From Tamlana sp. I1 (GTDB taxonomy: Bacteria; Bacteroidota; Bacteroidia; Flavobacteriales; Flavobacteriaceae), in NCBI RefSeq assembly GCF_015355625.1, contig NZ_JACLAF010000012.1, forward strand, positions 1-64,000: a stretch of 64,000 nt of DNA. Reading direction: 5' to 3'. The first letter of the stretch is position 1, and the number at the start of each line of letters is the position of its first letter. The notes beneath the pieces are model-generated. The model was not told where the DNA came from and did not search any database. It saw only the letters and a program-made list of their open reading frames with translations. This document shows, piece after piece, positions 37,416-47,779 of the stretch. Both the position numbers and the translations under genes were made by a program.

Positions 37416-39815
37416 ATGAAACAATATTTATGGATTGTAGCGCTATGCTTTTATAGTTTAGCCTACACCCAAAACTGTACGCACACCCTAGTTGGTACCG
37501 TAACCGATTTTCATGATGGCACTCCTTTATCGGGAGCTACTATTCATAACGAAACCGCTAACACCTATACTGCTGCAGATATTGATGGCAAGTTTTCCTT
37601 TCCAGATGTATGTGAAGGCACTATAGTATTGGTTGTAACTCATGTGGGTTGCAATTCCAAACGGTTAGAGGTAGACATCCCTAAAAAACTGCATATAGAC
37701 ATTCATATGGAACACCATATAGAAACCCTACATGAAGTATTAATAAAGGGGACATCTAAGGAAGAAAAAACGTCTATACAGCAAACGGTTCATAAAAAAC
37801 AAATAGAAGCATTCACCGATAAATCTTTAGGAGATGCCCTAAATACACTTAGCGGCGTATCGTCTTTAAATACTGGCAACACCATTGTAAAACCCATGAT
37901 TCATGGCTTACATAGTAGTCGGTTAATTATAGTAAATAACAATGTACGCTTGTTCGACCAAGAATGGGGAGACGAGCATGCGCCTAATATTGATATTAAT
38001 ACCAGTAATCAATTAGAAGTGATAAAGGGAGCCAATACACTAAAGTACGGAAGCGACGCTATAGGTGGATTAATTCTTGTGAAACCAAAAAAATATGCTG
38101 CAAAAGATAGCATTTTTGGTAGTACTTCATTTTCATTGAACACAAATGGATTTGGTGGCAATGTGAATTCAGAACTCGTTAAAACCTACAAATCGGGATT
38201 TTATGCTAAAATACAAGGTAGTTATAAGCAATTTGGCGACTTTAAAGCACCCAATTATTATTTAACGAATAGCGGGATAAAAAATGCTAATGTTTCAGCG
38301 AATATCGGTTATAGCAGTTTTGAAAAAGGATTTGATGCCTATTATAGTTTTGTTGATAATGAATTAGGAATTTTAGCAGCCTCACACATTGGGAATGTAA
38401 ACGATTTGGTAACAGCCATAAATAGCCAAGAACCTCGAATTAAGGAAGATTTCTCGTATGAAATAAATAATCCGAGGCAACATGTTTCGCACCAACTAGG
38501 AAAGGTAGAAGCTTATAAGCGCTTTAAAAGACTGGGTAAATTATCCATGCAATACGATTTTCAAATAAATAGAAGAAAAGAATTCGATATAAGGCGTGGT
38601 GATGACGCTAATACACCTGTAATCGACCTTCGTTTATTTACCACGTCGTTTCAACCTAATTTACAAATAGACGTTTTTGATAAAACGGAAATTAACACCG
38701 GTTTTTTACTGCGGTTTCAAGAAAATGATGCCATTTCAGGAACTGGAGTTAGCCCTATAATTCCAGATTACAAAAAATACGATGCGGGTATCTATGCTAC
38801 TGGAAATTATAAACTGAATTTATTTAGTGAAATAAGTACTGGTTTTAGATTTGATTATTCTGAAATTAAAGCGAGAAAATGGTATAATACTGCCGATTGG
38901 GAAGACACCTATAATTACGATGAATTGTTCCCAGAATTTGAATCTGGAATCACAAGTAATTCTCAAACCTTAACCTACCCTGAATTTTCGTTTCCGAATT
39001 TCTCTGCTAACTTAAGTTATATGAGACATTTTAGCGATGATTTTGAATTGTTTTTAAATTATGGTTTAGCATCTAGAATGCCAAATCCTTCCGAGTTATT
39101 TAGTGATGGATTGCATCATAGTGCAGCGAGAATTGAAATTGGAAGTCTAACCCTTGGCAAAGAAATTTCGAATAAGCTGGTTGCTTCCTTACAGAGAAAT
39201 AATCAGCATTTCGGATTCACCCTTAGCCCATATGTCAATTCTATTAAAGGCTATATGCAGCTTATTCCTACGGGCATTACCACAACCATTAGAGGCGCAT
39301 TTCCTGTTTGGGAATACAATCAAGTGGATGCTACAATTTATGGCGTAGACTTGGATTTAGACGTGAGAATTAACAAACACTTTAATTACAAAGGAAGTTT
39401 AGGTTGGTTACGAGGTACAAATGAAACCGAAAGTATACCGCTTATAAACATGCCTGCAGCAAATTTCACCAATAGTATTTCCTACTATAATGAAGATTTA
39501 AACCAACTATCTGTTAGTTTAATAAATAAAACTGTATTACAACAAAAAAATTACCCCGATTATAATTTTTACACATACAACGCTATTACCGACAGTTATG
39601 ATTATGTTGATATTAGCACCCCTCCTTCTGCCTATACATTATTTAGTTTTACTAGTTCGGCATATTTTAAGGTATTTAAAAAAAGTACTTTGAAAGTAGA
39701 ATTTAATATCGAAAATATTTTCAATACCTCGTACAGAGACTACTTAAATAGACTTCGATATTTTAGTGATGAATTAGGAAGAAACATTAATTTAAAAGTT
39801 AAAATAAATTATTAA
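37416..39815 (+). CDS. TonB-dependent outer-membrane receptor, likely metal
   Basis: This 799-residue receptor has a signal peptide (MKQYLWIVALCFYSLAYTQ), a CarboxypepD_reg-like domain (about residues 24-105), a plug (about 125-225, with MIHGLHSSRLIIVNNN and EVIKGANTLKYGSDAIGG) and a 22-strand barrel ending in GRNINLKVKINY. It differs from SusC proteins in size and plug. It lies between genes for a His-rich exported protein and a His-rich lipoprotein, so I infer uptake of a histidine-binding metal such as zinc or copper rather than glycans. No SusD gene is present. Confidence 0.88.
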   Translation: MKQYLWIVALCFYSLAYTQNCTHTLVGTVTDFHDGTPLSGATIHNETANTYTAADIDGKFSFPDVCEGTIVLVVTHVGCNSKRLEVDIPKKLHIDIHMEHHIETLHEVLIKGTSKEEKTSIQQTVHKKQIEAFTDKSLGDALNTLSGVSSLNTGNTIVKPMIHGLHSSRLIIVNNNVRLFDQEWGDEHAPNIDINTSNQLEVIKGANTLKYGSDAIGGLILVKPKKYAAKDSIFGSTSFSLNTNGFGGNVNSELVKTYKSGFYAKIQGSYKQFGDFKAPNYYLTNSGIKNANVSANIGYSSFEKGFDAYYSFVDNELGILAASHIGNVNDLVTAINSQEPRIKEDFSYEINNPRQHVSHQLGKVEAYKRFKRLGKLSMQYDFQINRRKEFDIRRGDDANTPVIDLRLFTTSFQPNLQIDVFDKTEINTGFLLRFQENDAISGTGVSPIIPDYKKYDAGIYATGNYKLNLFSEISTGFRFDYSEIKARKWYNTADWEDTYNYDELFPEFESGITSNSQTLTYPEFSFPNFSANLSYMRHFSDDFELFLNYGLASRMPNPSELFSDGLHHSAARIEIGSLTLGKEISNKLVASLQRNNQHFGFTLSPYVNSIKGYMQLIPTGITTTIRGAFPVWEYNQVDATIYGVDLDLDVRINKHFNYKGSLGWLRGTNETESIPLINMPAANFTNSISYYNEDLNQLSVSLINKTVLQQKNYPDYNFYTYNAITDSYDYVDISTPPSAYTLFSFTSSAYFKVFKKSTLKVEFNIENIFNTSYRDYLNRLRYFSDELGRNINLKVKINY

Positions 39816-39853
39816 ATAAAATTAATATTATGAAATATCCAAAATTAAAAACT

Positions 39854-40405
39854 ATGAAAACAGTAAAATTATTAGCCCTTTTATTTGTGGCAAACCTAGC
39901 TTTTGTAAGCTGTTCTAAGGATGATGACGGTCATGATGATCACGATCACGAAGAAGAACTTATTACTACCGTTAAATATACATTATACAATGGAAATGAC
40001 ATCGTAACCTTAACTTTTCAAGATTTAGATGGCCCTGGTGGAAAAGACGGTACTTATGATGTTTCTGGTCCTTTAGCGGCTAACACTACCTATTCGGGAA
40101 CAACAGCCTTATTAAACGAAACGGAAAACCCTGCGGAAGATATCACAGAGGAAGTGGAAGATGAAGGTGATGACCATGAATTTTTCTATGTTTCTTCTCT
40201 AGATGACATCTCTATTTCTAAATTAGATCAGGATAAAGACGGTAACCCAATTGGTATCGAAACAAGCTTAACTACAGGAGATGCTGGTACAGGATCGCTT
40301 ACTATCATTTTAAAGCACGAACCAAAAAAACCAAACAATGGCACCCCTGACGATGCTGGTGGAAGCACAGATGTTGAAGTCACATTTTCTATTACAGTAC
40401 AATAA
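39854..40405 (+). CDS. His/Asp-rich lipoprotein next to TonB receptor
   Basis: This lipoprotein of 183 residues starts at the ATG at 39854, giving a standard signal MKTVKLLALLFVANLAFVSC; an ATG at 39830 would add eight residues. Straight after the lipid cysteine is KDDDGHDDHDHEE, a His-Asp cluster suited to metal binding. The rest is beta-rich with TVKYTLYNGND and a GPGGKD segment, resembling proteins annotated in flavobacteria as 'type 1 periplasmic binding fold superfamily'. It follows the TonB receptor by 38 bp and probably captures metal at the outer membrane. A bidirectional terminator follows. Confidence 0.8.
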   Translation: MKTVKLLALLFVANLAFVSCSKDDDGHDDHDHEEELITTVKYTLYNGNDIVTLTFQDLDGPGGKDGTYDVSGPLAANTTYSGTTALLNETENPAEDITEEVEDEGDDHEFFYVSSLDDISISKLDQDKDGNPIGIETSLTTGDAGTGSLTIILKHEPKKPNNGTPDDAGGSTDVEVTFSITVQ

Positions 40406-40438
40406 CAATTTGGGGTTATTTTTGTTGTAAACACAGAT

Positions 40439-40470
40439 AAAAAAAAGAGGCTTATAGCCTCTTTTTTTTA
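40439..40470. terminator. Bidirectional terminator between metal cassette and guaB
   Basis: GAGGCT and AGCCTC form a compact hairpin with a 3-nt loop, flanked by an A-run on the left and T-run on the right. It can end both converging transcripts. Confidence 0.88.
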
Positions 40471-40485
40471 TCTAAATATTATTTA

Positions 40486-41970
<1,485 letters not shown>

Positions 41971-42027
41971 TTAATTGCGTGCAAATATACGATATTTAAT
42001 AACATTAAACTTTTAAGTCACGTTAAA

Positions 42028-42732
42028 TTATTGATAATGGTTTTTACAATAAGCACGTAATACATGAAGTGCATAATCGTATCTGTTTTCTGTGCTTGTA
42101 ATATCTGTTTTAAATCGAATCTCTTTTGGTACAAGGAGTTTATAAAAGCCCTTACCTTTTGCCATTCGTTCTATAGTATGAAGTGTATTTTCATCAATAC
42201 CTTCATAAATTTCCTGTAACCAGAAGTATTGTTCTTTATGAACCATGACTTCATCCCACTTTAAAGCCTCAGCACCCTTTAAAACCCTATTGTTTACATA
42301 CAAATCTTTAAGCCGTTTAAAAGCATGACTAAACACGGTTTCACTTCCTTTATAAGCGTACGACTTGACGCTTTTTGTAGTAAACAAACTGTATGGAAAA
42401 GCATATATTAACTGCAACTTGTTTGATATAAAATGTGCCATCTTTGGCCAAACGACTTCACATCCTTTATTATCCATTGCGGTGTAATACCACATATAAA
42501 AATCACGACGCTGTTTAATTGTTTTATATTCTAAAGGACGGTTGTGCTCTAAATTATAAACATTTGCATGTTGCCAAACTATGGTGTTGTGTTTTCGATC
42601 GGATTTTAACCAGTCTGATGCGCTTAAAACACCATGACCGTTTGCTTTTTTAAAAGCATTTAAAGACGGCCATTCCATAGCGTATCCAAACACACTAAAT
42701 AAAAGGAAACCTACACAAAATACGAATCGCAT
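42028..42732 (-). CDS. Secreted protein of unknown function at the end of the imelysin/TonB operon
   Basis: This 234-residue protein has a signal peptide (MRFVFCVGFLLFSVFGYAM) and no other membrane span or lipobox. It is rich in aromatic and basic residues, with motifs SDWLKSDRKHN, RRDFYMWYY and KMAHFISNKL that I do not recognise. It begins 37 nt after the upstream TonB receptor ends, on the same strand, so it is probably the last gene of that operon. Being exported, it is a candidate periplasmic helper of uptake. No function can be assigned. Confidence 0.7.
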   Translation of the reverse strand: MRFVFCVGFLLFSVFGYAMEWPSLNAFKKANGHGVLSASDWLKSDRKHNTIVWQHANVYNLEHNRPLEYKTIKQRRDFYMWYYTAMDNKGCEVVWPKMAHFISNKLQLIYAFPYSLFTTKSVKSYAYKGSETVFSHAFKRLKDLYVNNRVLKGAEALKWDEVMVHKEQYFWLQEIYEGIDENTLHTIERMAKGKGFYKLLVPKEIRFKTDITSTENRYDYALHVLRAYCKNHYQ

Positions 42733-42769
42733 GGACGTTTTGTTTAAACCTTAAAAATACAAGAATTTA

Positions 42770-45193
42770 TTAAATCTTAATTTCAAGGGTAGCGTACCAG
42801 TTTCTTGGTGCCGATGGAATGATTCCAGGACCAGGATAACCCGTAGCGCGACGTGTAAAATAGCTGTGGTCGAGCAGGTTATTAATTCCGGTTTCTAATT
42901 TGAAGCGTTTGTAACTGTATGAAAGTGATACATCTACAATATCGTATGCAGGGATTTCACCAACTACCCCACTTAAACTAGGCGTTACCGAATTTGTGGC
43001 ATCTGTAAATTGAGAACCTAAATACGTGTACTGGATACTTGCCAACAGATTTTTATAACCACCACGTAAGCCCATTTTTAAATTTAAATCTGGAACAAAC
43101 TCTACTTTATTGCCCTCAATTCCAACTTGTTCGGAATGGGTGTATTTAGAGCCAATAACAGAAGTGTTTATAAAATAATTTAATTTTACGGTATTATTAA
43201 ACCCAAAAATACCCTTTAGATTAAAATCGAATAAGGATTCAACACCATACATAACAGCATCACCAACATTGCCACGTTCGGAAGTAATACTCCCGTCTGG
43301 CGCTACTTTTTGAACAAAACCAATTCTATCATTATAAAACAAACCAAAAAAACCTAAATCGTAAGAAACAAAACGTTTATAGTTTCCTCTAATTCCAGCA
43401 TCAGCGGTAAAACCATCTTCATCTGAAATATCTGGATTAATCGAAAAAGCAGGATTTGTAATGTTTATATCTGAAAAAGTTACCGAGCGGTAATTCTGAG
43501 AAATATTTCCATAAAGTTCATAATTATTATTTCCTTTATAACTTAAGCCTAAGCCCATTAAAACGAAAGCACGCGGAAATTCCTGTTGTTCTTCAACGGT
43601 TTCTTCAAAAATAACATTTCCAGCGCCGTCTAAGTTAATTTTTTTGTAATAGCCATCGCTTTGTGTTTTAATGTATTCGAAACGAAACCCTGGGGTTACT
43701 GAAAATTTATCGGTGATATAAAAAATATTTTCACCAAATAAAGACACATTTAAGTTGGGTAAATCGAATCGAGACTGATTGGCATAATAAGGAAATTCAT
43801 CGGTCGCAAAATCGAAATCGGGACCAATACCATCGCTTCCAGGACCCTGCTGTTGAAAATTTTTAGCTTTATAAAATTTAGTTCCAATTAAAAACGTCGC
43901 ATTTTTATTAAGCAGTTTGTACTTCGTTAATAATCGTGATTCGAAACCAAAATTATTAAAGTCGCCTTTAATTAAATCGCGTTCCCCTCCTGGATCTATT
44001 TGATTTACACGATTGGTACGAAAACCTAGAGCATCTCTAGACGCTTGTAAACCGAAAAAATTAAACGTTAAGTTTGTATTTTCAGAAAATTCGTGTGCAA
44101 ATTTCAAATTATATAGCAACCAATTTACTTTAAACCAGTTTCTAGCACGATTACTTTGCAGCGGATCTTCTTCAAACATATCATCTGTTAATCCCCCTGC
44201 TTGTTGGGCTAAATAATGTAAATAGGAAACCTCTCCGGTTAACGATGTTTTCTCTGTAAATTGATAGCCTATTTGCGCAAAAACATTTTTAGATTCAAAC
44301 TCTGAATTCGGCCTAAACCCATCCCCTTTTTTATAGTTGAAATAAGTATAATAACTCCATTTATCTTTAGTACCGCTTAAACTTGTAAAGTTGGTAAATA
44401 AACCATAACTCCCTAATGTATTTCTTGTGATAAGCTCTATAGGTTTGTTGGGATTTGGTGATTTCAATTTGAAGTTTATCAAACCACCAAACTGCGTTCC
44501 ATATTGTAAAGATGCCGCACCACGTATTACTTGGATTTCTTCCAAACCTTCGGAAGCAGGCGTATAATAACTTTCTGGATAGCCCAAAACATCGGCACTA
44601 ATATCGTAGCCATTTTGGCGTGTATTAAAGTTCGCCGTTCTATTAGGATCTAAACCACGACCACCAATATTTAATTGCAATCCCGCATCGTCATTTTGGT
44701 AAATATTCAATCCTGCAACTTGACTATAAATTTGGCGTGCATTGTTAGATGCTAAATTTGCCATGGATTGGTCGACTAAAATAACCTCTGTTTTTTTTCC
44801 AGCATAGATGGCTGTACCTTCAACATCCTTTAAACGCTGCATTTCAAAAACACGACGTTTTCTTGCTTTTACTTCAACTTCAGATAATTGCGTAGTTAAA
44901 TCGTGTAATTCAACGGTTAAATTTTCAGCCTCTAAGGTGTTAATTTTAATTTCTTTGGCTTCATATTCAAAAGAAAAAAACACCAAAGTCATCTCTTCTT
45001 TTGTGGTTTGAAATTGAAATTGGCCTGCTGCGTTAGTTTTGGCTACTAAACCAGAATATTTATCGTAAACCTGAACATTTTCAACGGTTTTATTTGATTC
45101 TGAAAACACAACAACACCACTTACAGTGTTTTGTGCATAGATTGTGACACTAAAAATAAGTGCAAAAATGAAGTTATAAGCCTTTAATGTCAT
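42770..45193 (-). CDS. TonB-dependent receptor, FecA-like, probable iron chelate
   Basis: This 807-residue receptor has a signal peptide (to about residue 20), a CarboxypepD_reg-like domain (21-105), a plug (about 130-240, with QLNIGGRGLDPNRT and IQVIRGAASLQYGTQFGG) and a barrel ending in PRNWYATLEIKI. The plug and barrel pattern fits the FecA/siderophore class rather than SusC. Its start overlaps the end of the HTTM gene by 20 nt, showing translational coupling. With the imelysin-like and DUF4856 lipoproteins upstream, iron or an iron chelate is the likely cargo. This is inference from family and context. Confidence 0.88.
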   Translation of the reverse strand: MTLKAYNFIFALIFSVTIYAQNTVSGVVVFSESNKTVENVQVYDKYSGLVAKTNAAGQFQFQTTKEEMTLVFFSFEYEAKEIKINTLEAENLTVELHDLTTQLSEVEVKARKRRVFEMQRLKDVEGTAIYAGKKTEVILVDQSMANLASNNARQIYSQVAGLNIYQNDDAGLQLNIGGRGLDPNRTANFNTRQNGYDISADVLGYPESYYTPASEGLEEIQVIRGAASLQYGTQFGGLINFKLKSPNPNKPIELITRNTLGSYGLFTNFTSLSGTKDKWSYYTYFNYKKGDGFRPNSEFESKNVFAQIGYQFTEKTSLTGEVSYLHYLAQQAGGLTDDMFEEDPLQSNRARNWFKVNWLLYNLKFAHEFSENTNLTFNFFGLQASRDALGFRTNRVNQIDPGGERDLIKGDFNNFGFESRLLTKYKLLNKNATFLIGTKFYKAKNFQQQGPGSDGIGPDFDFATDEFPYYANQSRFDLPNLNVSLFGENIFYITDKFSVTPGFRFEYIKTQSDGYYKKINLDGAGNVIFEETVEEQQEFPRAFVLMGLGLSYKGNNNYELYGNISQNYRSVTFSDINITNPAFSINPDISDEDGFTADAGIRGNYKRFVSYDLGFFGLFYNDRIGFVQKVAPDGSITSERGNVGDAVMYGVESLFDFNLKGIFGFNNTVKLNYFINTSVIGSKYTHSEQVGIEGNKVEFVPDLNLKMGLRGGYKNLLASIQYTYLGSQFTDATNSVTPSLSGVVGEIPAYDIVDVSLSYSYKRFKLETGINNLLDHSYFTRRATGYPGPGIIPSAPRNWYATLEIKI

Positions 45194-46538
45194 CGTTAAA
45201 AGGTAAGATCCAGTGTTTGGGTTTAAAAGATTCTTTTTCTTGGTACAAATCTACGGTTTTATCTATATATGGCTGACTAAGTCGTCCATTTAATGCCACA
45301 TAACTTTCAACAAAAACTTGGACGTTTTTATGGCCTTGTGCAGTAAAGTGATCACCAAGATAATGTGCGTATTCTAAAATAAAATCGGGTTGAAAACTCA
45401 TTTGCTTTTCCTGAAAAGGCGTTAAAAAATCGGCGTTATCAACATAAAAAAAGTCACCTGTTTTACCATTTACAATCTTAAATGTAGACATACCCATTTT
45501 TTCCATTAGCATGACGCGCCATGAAAAACGATAGCCTTCTTCAGTCCAAAATAATTCATTGGGATATAACAGATATCGAAATGGAAATACCAATTGAAGA
45601 ACAAAAAACAATCCTATTAAAAGCAAAATAGGTTTTTTAAAAGTATATCTGTAACAGGGTTCTGTTCTAACAGCTATTTTTGAAGTGAAACCTTGAAAAA
45701 TATCATTAATAAAACGGATTATTTTTTTATGAAAACTAGCATCATAGAAAATAAGTGTCGATGCAATCATAACAAACGGAAACATGCCTATAGGGAATAA
45801 AACACGCGTAAATACATGAAAAATAACCACCAAAACAAATGCAAAACCGCGAGTACGTTTATAAAGCAATAAAAACGGAATAGCTAAATCGTAAAGCATG
45901 CCACTCCAGCTCATGGCGTACTGAAACCAAGTTTGATGCATTAAAGTATCGCCAATTAATGGCAAATCGTATTTTGAAGGCAGCCAAATTTTTAAAGGCA
46001 TGGCTTTAAACAGCCAATCGCTATTAAGTTTGGCTAATCCGGCATAAAAATATACAATGCCTAAAAGAAGTTTTACGCTATCAATGGTCCATTGTGGAAT
46101 GTTTTGATAGGCTTTTTTTCGTAAAAGATTATCCACCGAAAACTGTGCGTTTGCAGGGAGAAAAATCATTAAAAAAGCCATTAAACTTATAAAATAATAA
46201 TGATTGAGATAGGTGGTTTTATCCATGAGTTCGATGTAAGTAAAACTCAAGAAAAAAGTAATAATGGCCAGCCTATATTTTAAACCTAAAGCCACAAAAA
46301 AAGCGGAGAGGCCACAAATTACAAATAATAAATAGGTATAATTACCAAGTGGTTTTACCCATTCGAAACCATAATAAGAGAAATGAAATTTAGGCTGAAT
46401 ATATAAGGTTTCAATCCAACCATGATACCAAAAACGTATCATCCCATAACACATCATAAAACCAAATAGCATACGAAAAACCGCTAAAGGTGCTGCGTTT
46501 GTTTTTCGGTTAATATATGATCTTAATGTTATAGGCAT
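45174..46538 (-). CDS. HTTM-domain membrane protein (vitamin K-dependent carboxylase-like)
   Basis: This 454-residue protein has multiple spans across the first 320 residues and a soluble C-terminal part of about 120 residues. The segment APLAVFRMLFGFMMCYGMIR and later LLGIVYFYAGLAKLNSDWLF match the HTTM domain, shared with vertebrate vitamin K-dependent gamma-carboxylase. Bacterial members mostly lack known substrates. The gene is in an operon: a hairpin with T-run precedes its start, and its end overlaps the TonB receptor gene. Whether it modifies a protein such as the receptor or the lipoproteins is unknown. Confidence 0.85.
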   Translation of the reverse strand: MPITLRSYINRKTNAAPLAVFRMLFGFMMCYGMIRFWYHGWIETLYIQPKFHFSYYGFEWVKPLGNYTYLLFVICGLSAFFVALGLKYRLAIITFFLSFTYIELMDKTTYLNHYYFISLMAFLMIFLPANAQFSVDNLLRKKAYQNIPQWTIDSVKLLLGIVYFYAGLAKLNSDWLFKAMPLKIWLPSKYDLPLIGDTLMHQTWFQYAMSWSGMLYDLAIPFLLLYKRTRGFAFVLVVIFHVFTRVLFPIGMFPFVMIASTLIFYDASFHKKIIRFINDIFQGFTSKIAVRTEPCYRYTFKKPILLLIGLFFVLQLVFPFRYLLYPNELFWTEEGYRFSWRVMLMEKMGMSTFKIVNGKTGDFFYVDNADFLTPFQEKQMSFQPDFILEYAHYLGDHFTAQGHKNVQVFVESYVALNGRLSQPYIDKTVDLYQEKESFKPKHWILPFNDDIKGL

Positions 46539-46544
46539 AAATGC

Positions 46545-46572
46545 AAAAAAGGCTGCCTAAAAAGACAACCTT
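46545..46572 (-). terminator. Terminator-like hairpin between imelysin and HTTM genes
   Basis: On the minus strand AAGGTTGTCT and AGGCAGCCTT pair (with G-U and one mismatch) across a 4-nt loop and are followed by TTTTTT, only a few bases before the HTTM ATG. It looks like an intrinsic terminator placed inside the operon, so it would reduce expression of the membrane genes relative to the lipoproteins. Confidence 0.65.
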
Positions 46573-46595
46573 AAATTTATTGTTTTATATGATTA

Positions 46596-47702
46596 CTAAT
46601 CGCCATCGGCATCAACATAATCTACACTAATATTAAAAGCTTGTAGCATGTCTACTTTTAATAACACGACTATTTTTTGTAGCGCATCATAAGCTTCAGT
46701 CATTTTTGTATTATCGGTAGTGACTTGTGTGTAAAAATCGTCGTTTAAAAAGTTTAGTTTCTCACGAGCTTCATCAAATCGAGTTTCTAATTGTGTTACT
46801 AAATCTTGACGACCTAAAAACTGTAAATAGGTTTTAAAACTTTCTCCTGTAGTACTTGTTGCATAAGCTTTTCCGTTAAAAACATTTTGTGAAGCATCTA
46901 GTGCATCTAAAGCCAATGTTTTTGAATATACTTTGCTGTAATAGCCTTCCACCTTTTCTGGTAATGGTGTAGAGGAAAAATTACCAGCAGGAATGCCTAT
47001 TTTGTTAGCTCTTAGACCTTTTTCAAAATAAAAAACATAATCGTTGGTAAATTTATTTAAAGCACTTGTTGCAGTATTTTCAGTAGAATTAACAAAAACA
47101 TCTCTGTAAGAAGATGTCCAATCGTTTAAAACCGTTTCGGTTAAGGCTTGCATTTGATTAATGACATCCGACAAATATTTTGTGTATTTGGCGTCGTTAT
47201 AGATATTTACAATGGCTGCATCATCGGCAGCTACTCCATAAAGTAAATAATCGACTGCAGGAAAACCAACAGCAGCATTATTATTAGGGTGAGTTAAATC
47301 GTAAGAACCTGAAGCGATATTGGCTTCAACTTCTTGAACTGAAGTTGGATACACATTCATTTGAAAACCATAAAGTATAGATTCGGCTTTCCCAATGTTA
47401 AACATTTCAACCGATTGCCATACCTTATAAGATGCTAACCAAGAAGTTCTAAGTACATCTAAATTTGTTTGATTTGGCGTTGCTATAAAAGTTTCTTTAT
47501 CGGCTTTTAAAGACATAAGTTTTACATTAAGATCTTGATAAGCCGGAATAATAATGTTATCGGCTAAATTGGTTAATAAGGCACCGCGATTGTAACCATC
47601 GCCAGATGTTTCTGAATTATCATCAGATGAGCTGCAAGCCACAGCAAAACCCATTACCATCAGAGCTAATAAAAACGTTCTTATTTTATTCATAGTCTTC
47701 AA
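46596..47702 (-). CDS. Imelysin-like (peptidase M75 family) lipoprotein
   Basis: This 368-residue lipoprotein has the lipobox GFAVAC (Cys 23; a second possible start is Met 4). The mature part is helical, as in the imelysin/EfeO/ICMP-like family linked to iron uptake. The region corresponding to the family GxHxxE motif reads GFPAVDYLLYG (residues 146-156), so the His and Glu are replaced by Pro and Asp. Metal binding at that site, if any, must differ. It lies second in the operon after the DUF4856 gene and before HTTM and the TonB receptor. A perfect -7 box (TACTTTTG, 47713-47720) just upstream may give it its own promoter. Confidence 0.88.
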   Translation of the reverse strand: MKTMNKIRTFLLALMVMGFAVACSSSDDNSETSGDGYNRGALLTNLADNIIIPAYQDLNVKLMSLKADKETFIATPNQTNLDVLRTSWLASYKVWQSVEMFNIGKAESILYGFQMNVYPTSVQEVEANIASGSYDLTHPNNNAAVGFPAVDYLLYGVAADDAAIVNIYNDAKYTKYLSDVINQMQALTETVLNDWTSSYRDVFVNSTENTATSALNKFTNDYVFYFEKGLRANKIGIPAGNFSSTPLPEKVEGYYSKVYSKTLALDALDASQNVFNGKAYATSTTGESFKTYLQFLGRQDLVTQLETRFDEAREKLNFLNDDFYTQVTTDNTKMTEAYDALQKIVVLLKVDMLQAFNISVDYVDADGD

Positions 47703-47722
47703 AAAATATTTGCAAAAGTACT

Positions 47723-47762
47723 AAAAGTAGCTGCTGTATAAAATTATACAACAGCTACTTTT
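47723..47762 (-). promoter_or_regulatory. Strong hairpin between DUF4856 and imelysin genes
   Basis: AAAAGTAGCTG, one mismatch, TGTATAA (47723-47741) pairs with TTATACA and CAGCTACTTTT (47744-47762), an 18-bp stem with a 2-nt loop. On the minus strand the terminal Ts are few, so partial termination or mRNA protection is as likely as full termination. Confidence 0.65.
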
Positions 47763-47779
47763 TTATAAACCACTAACTT

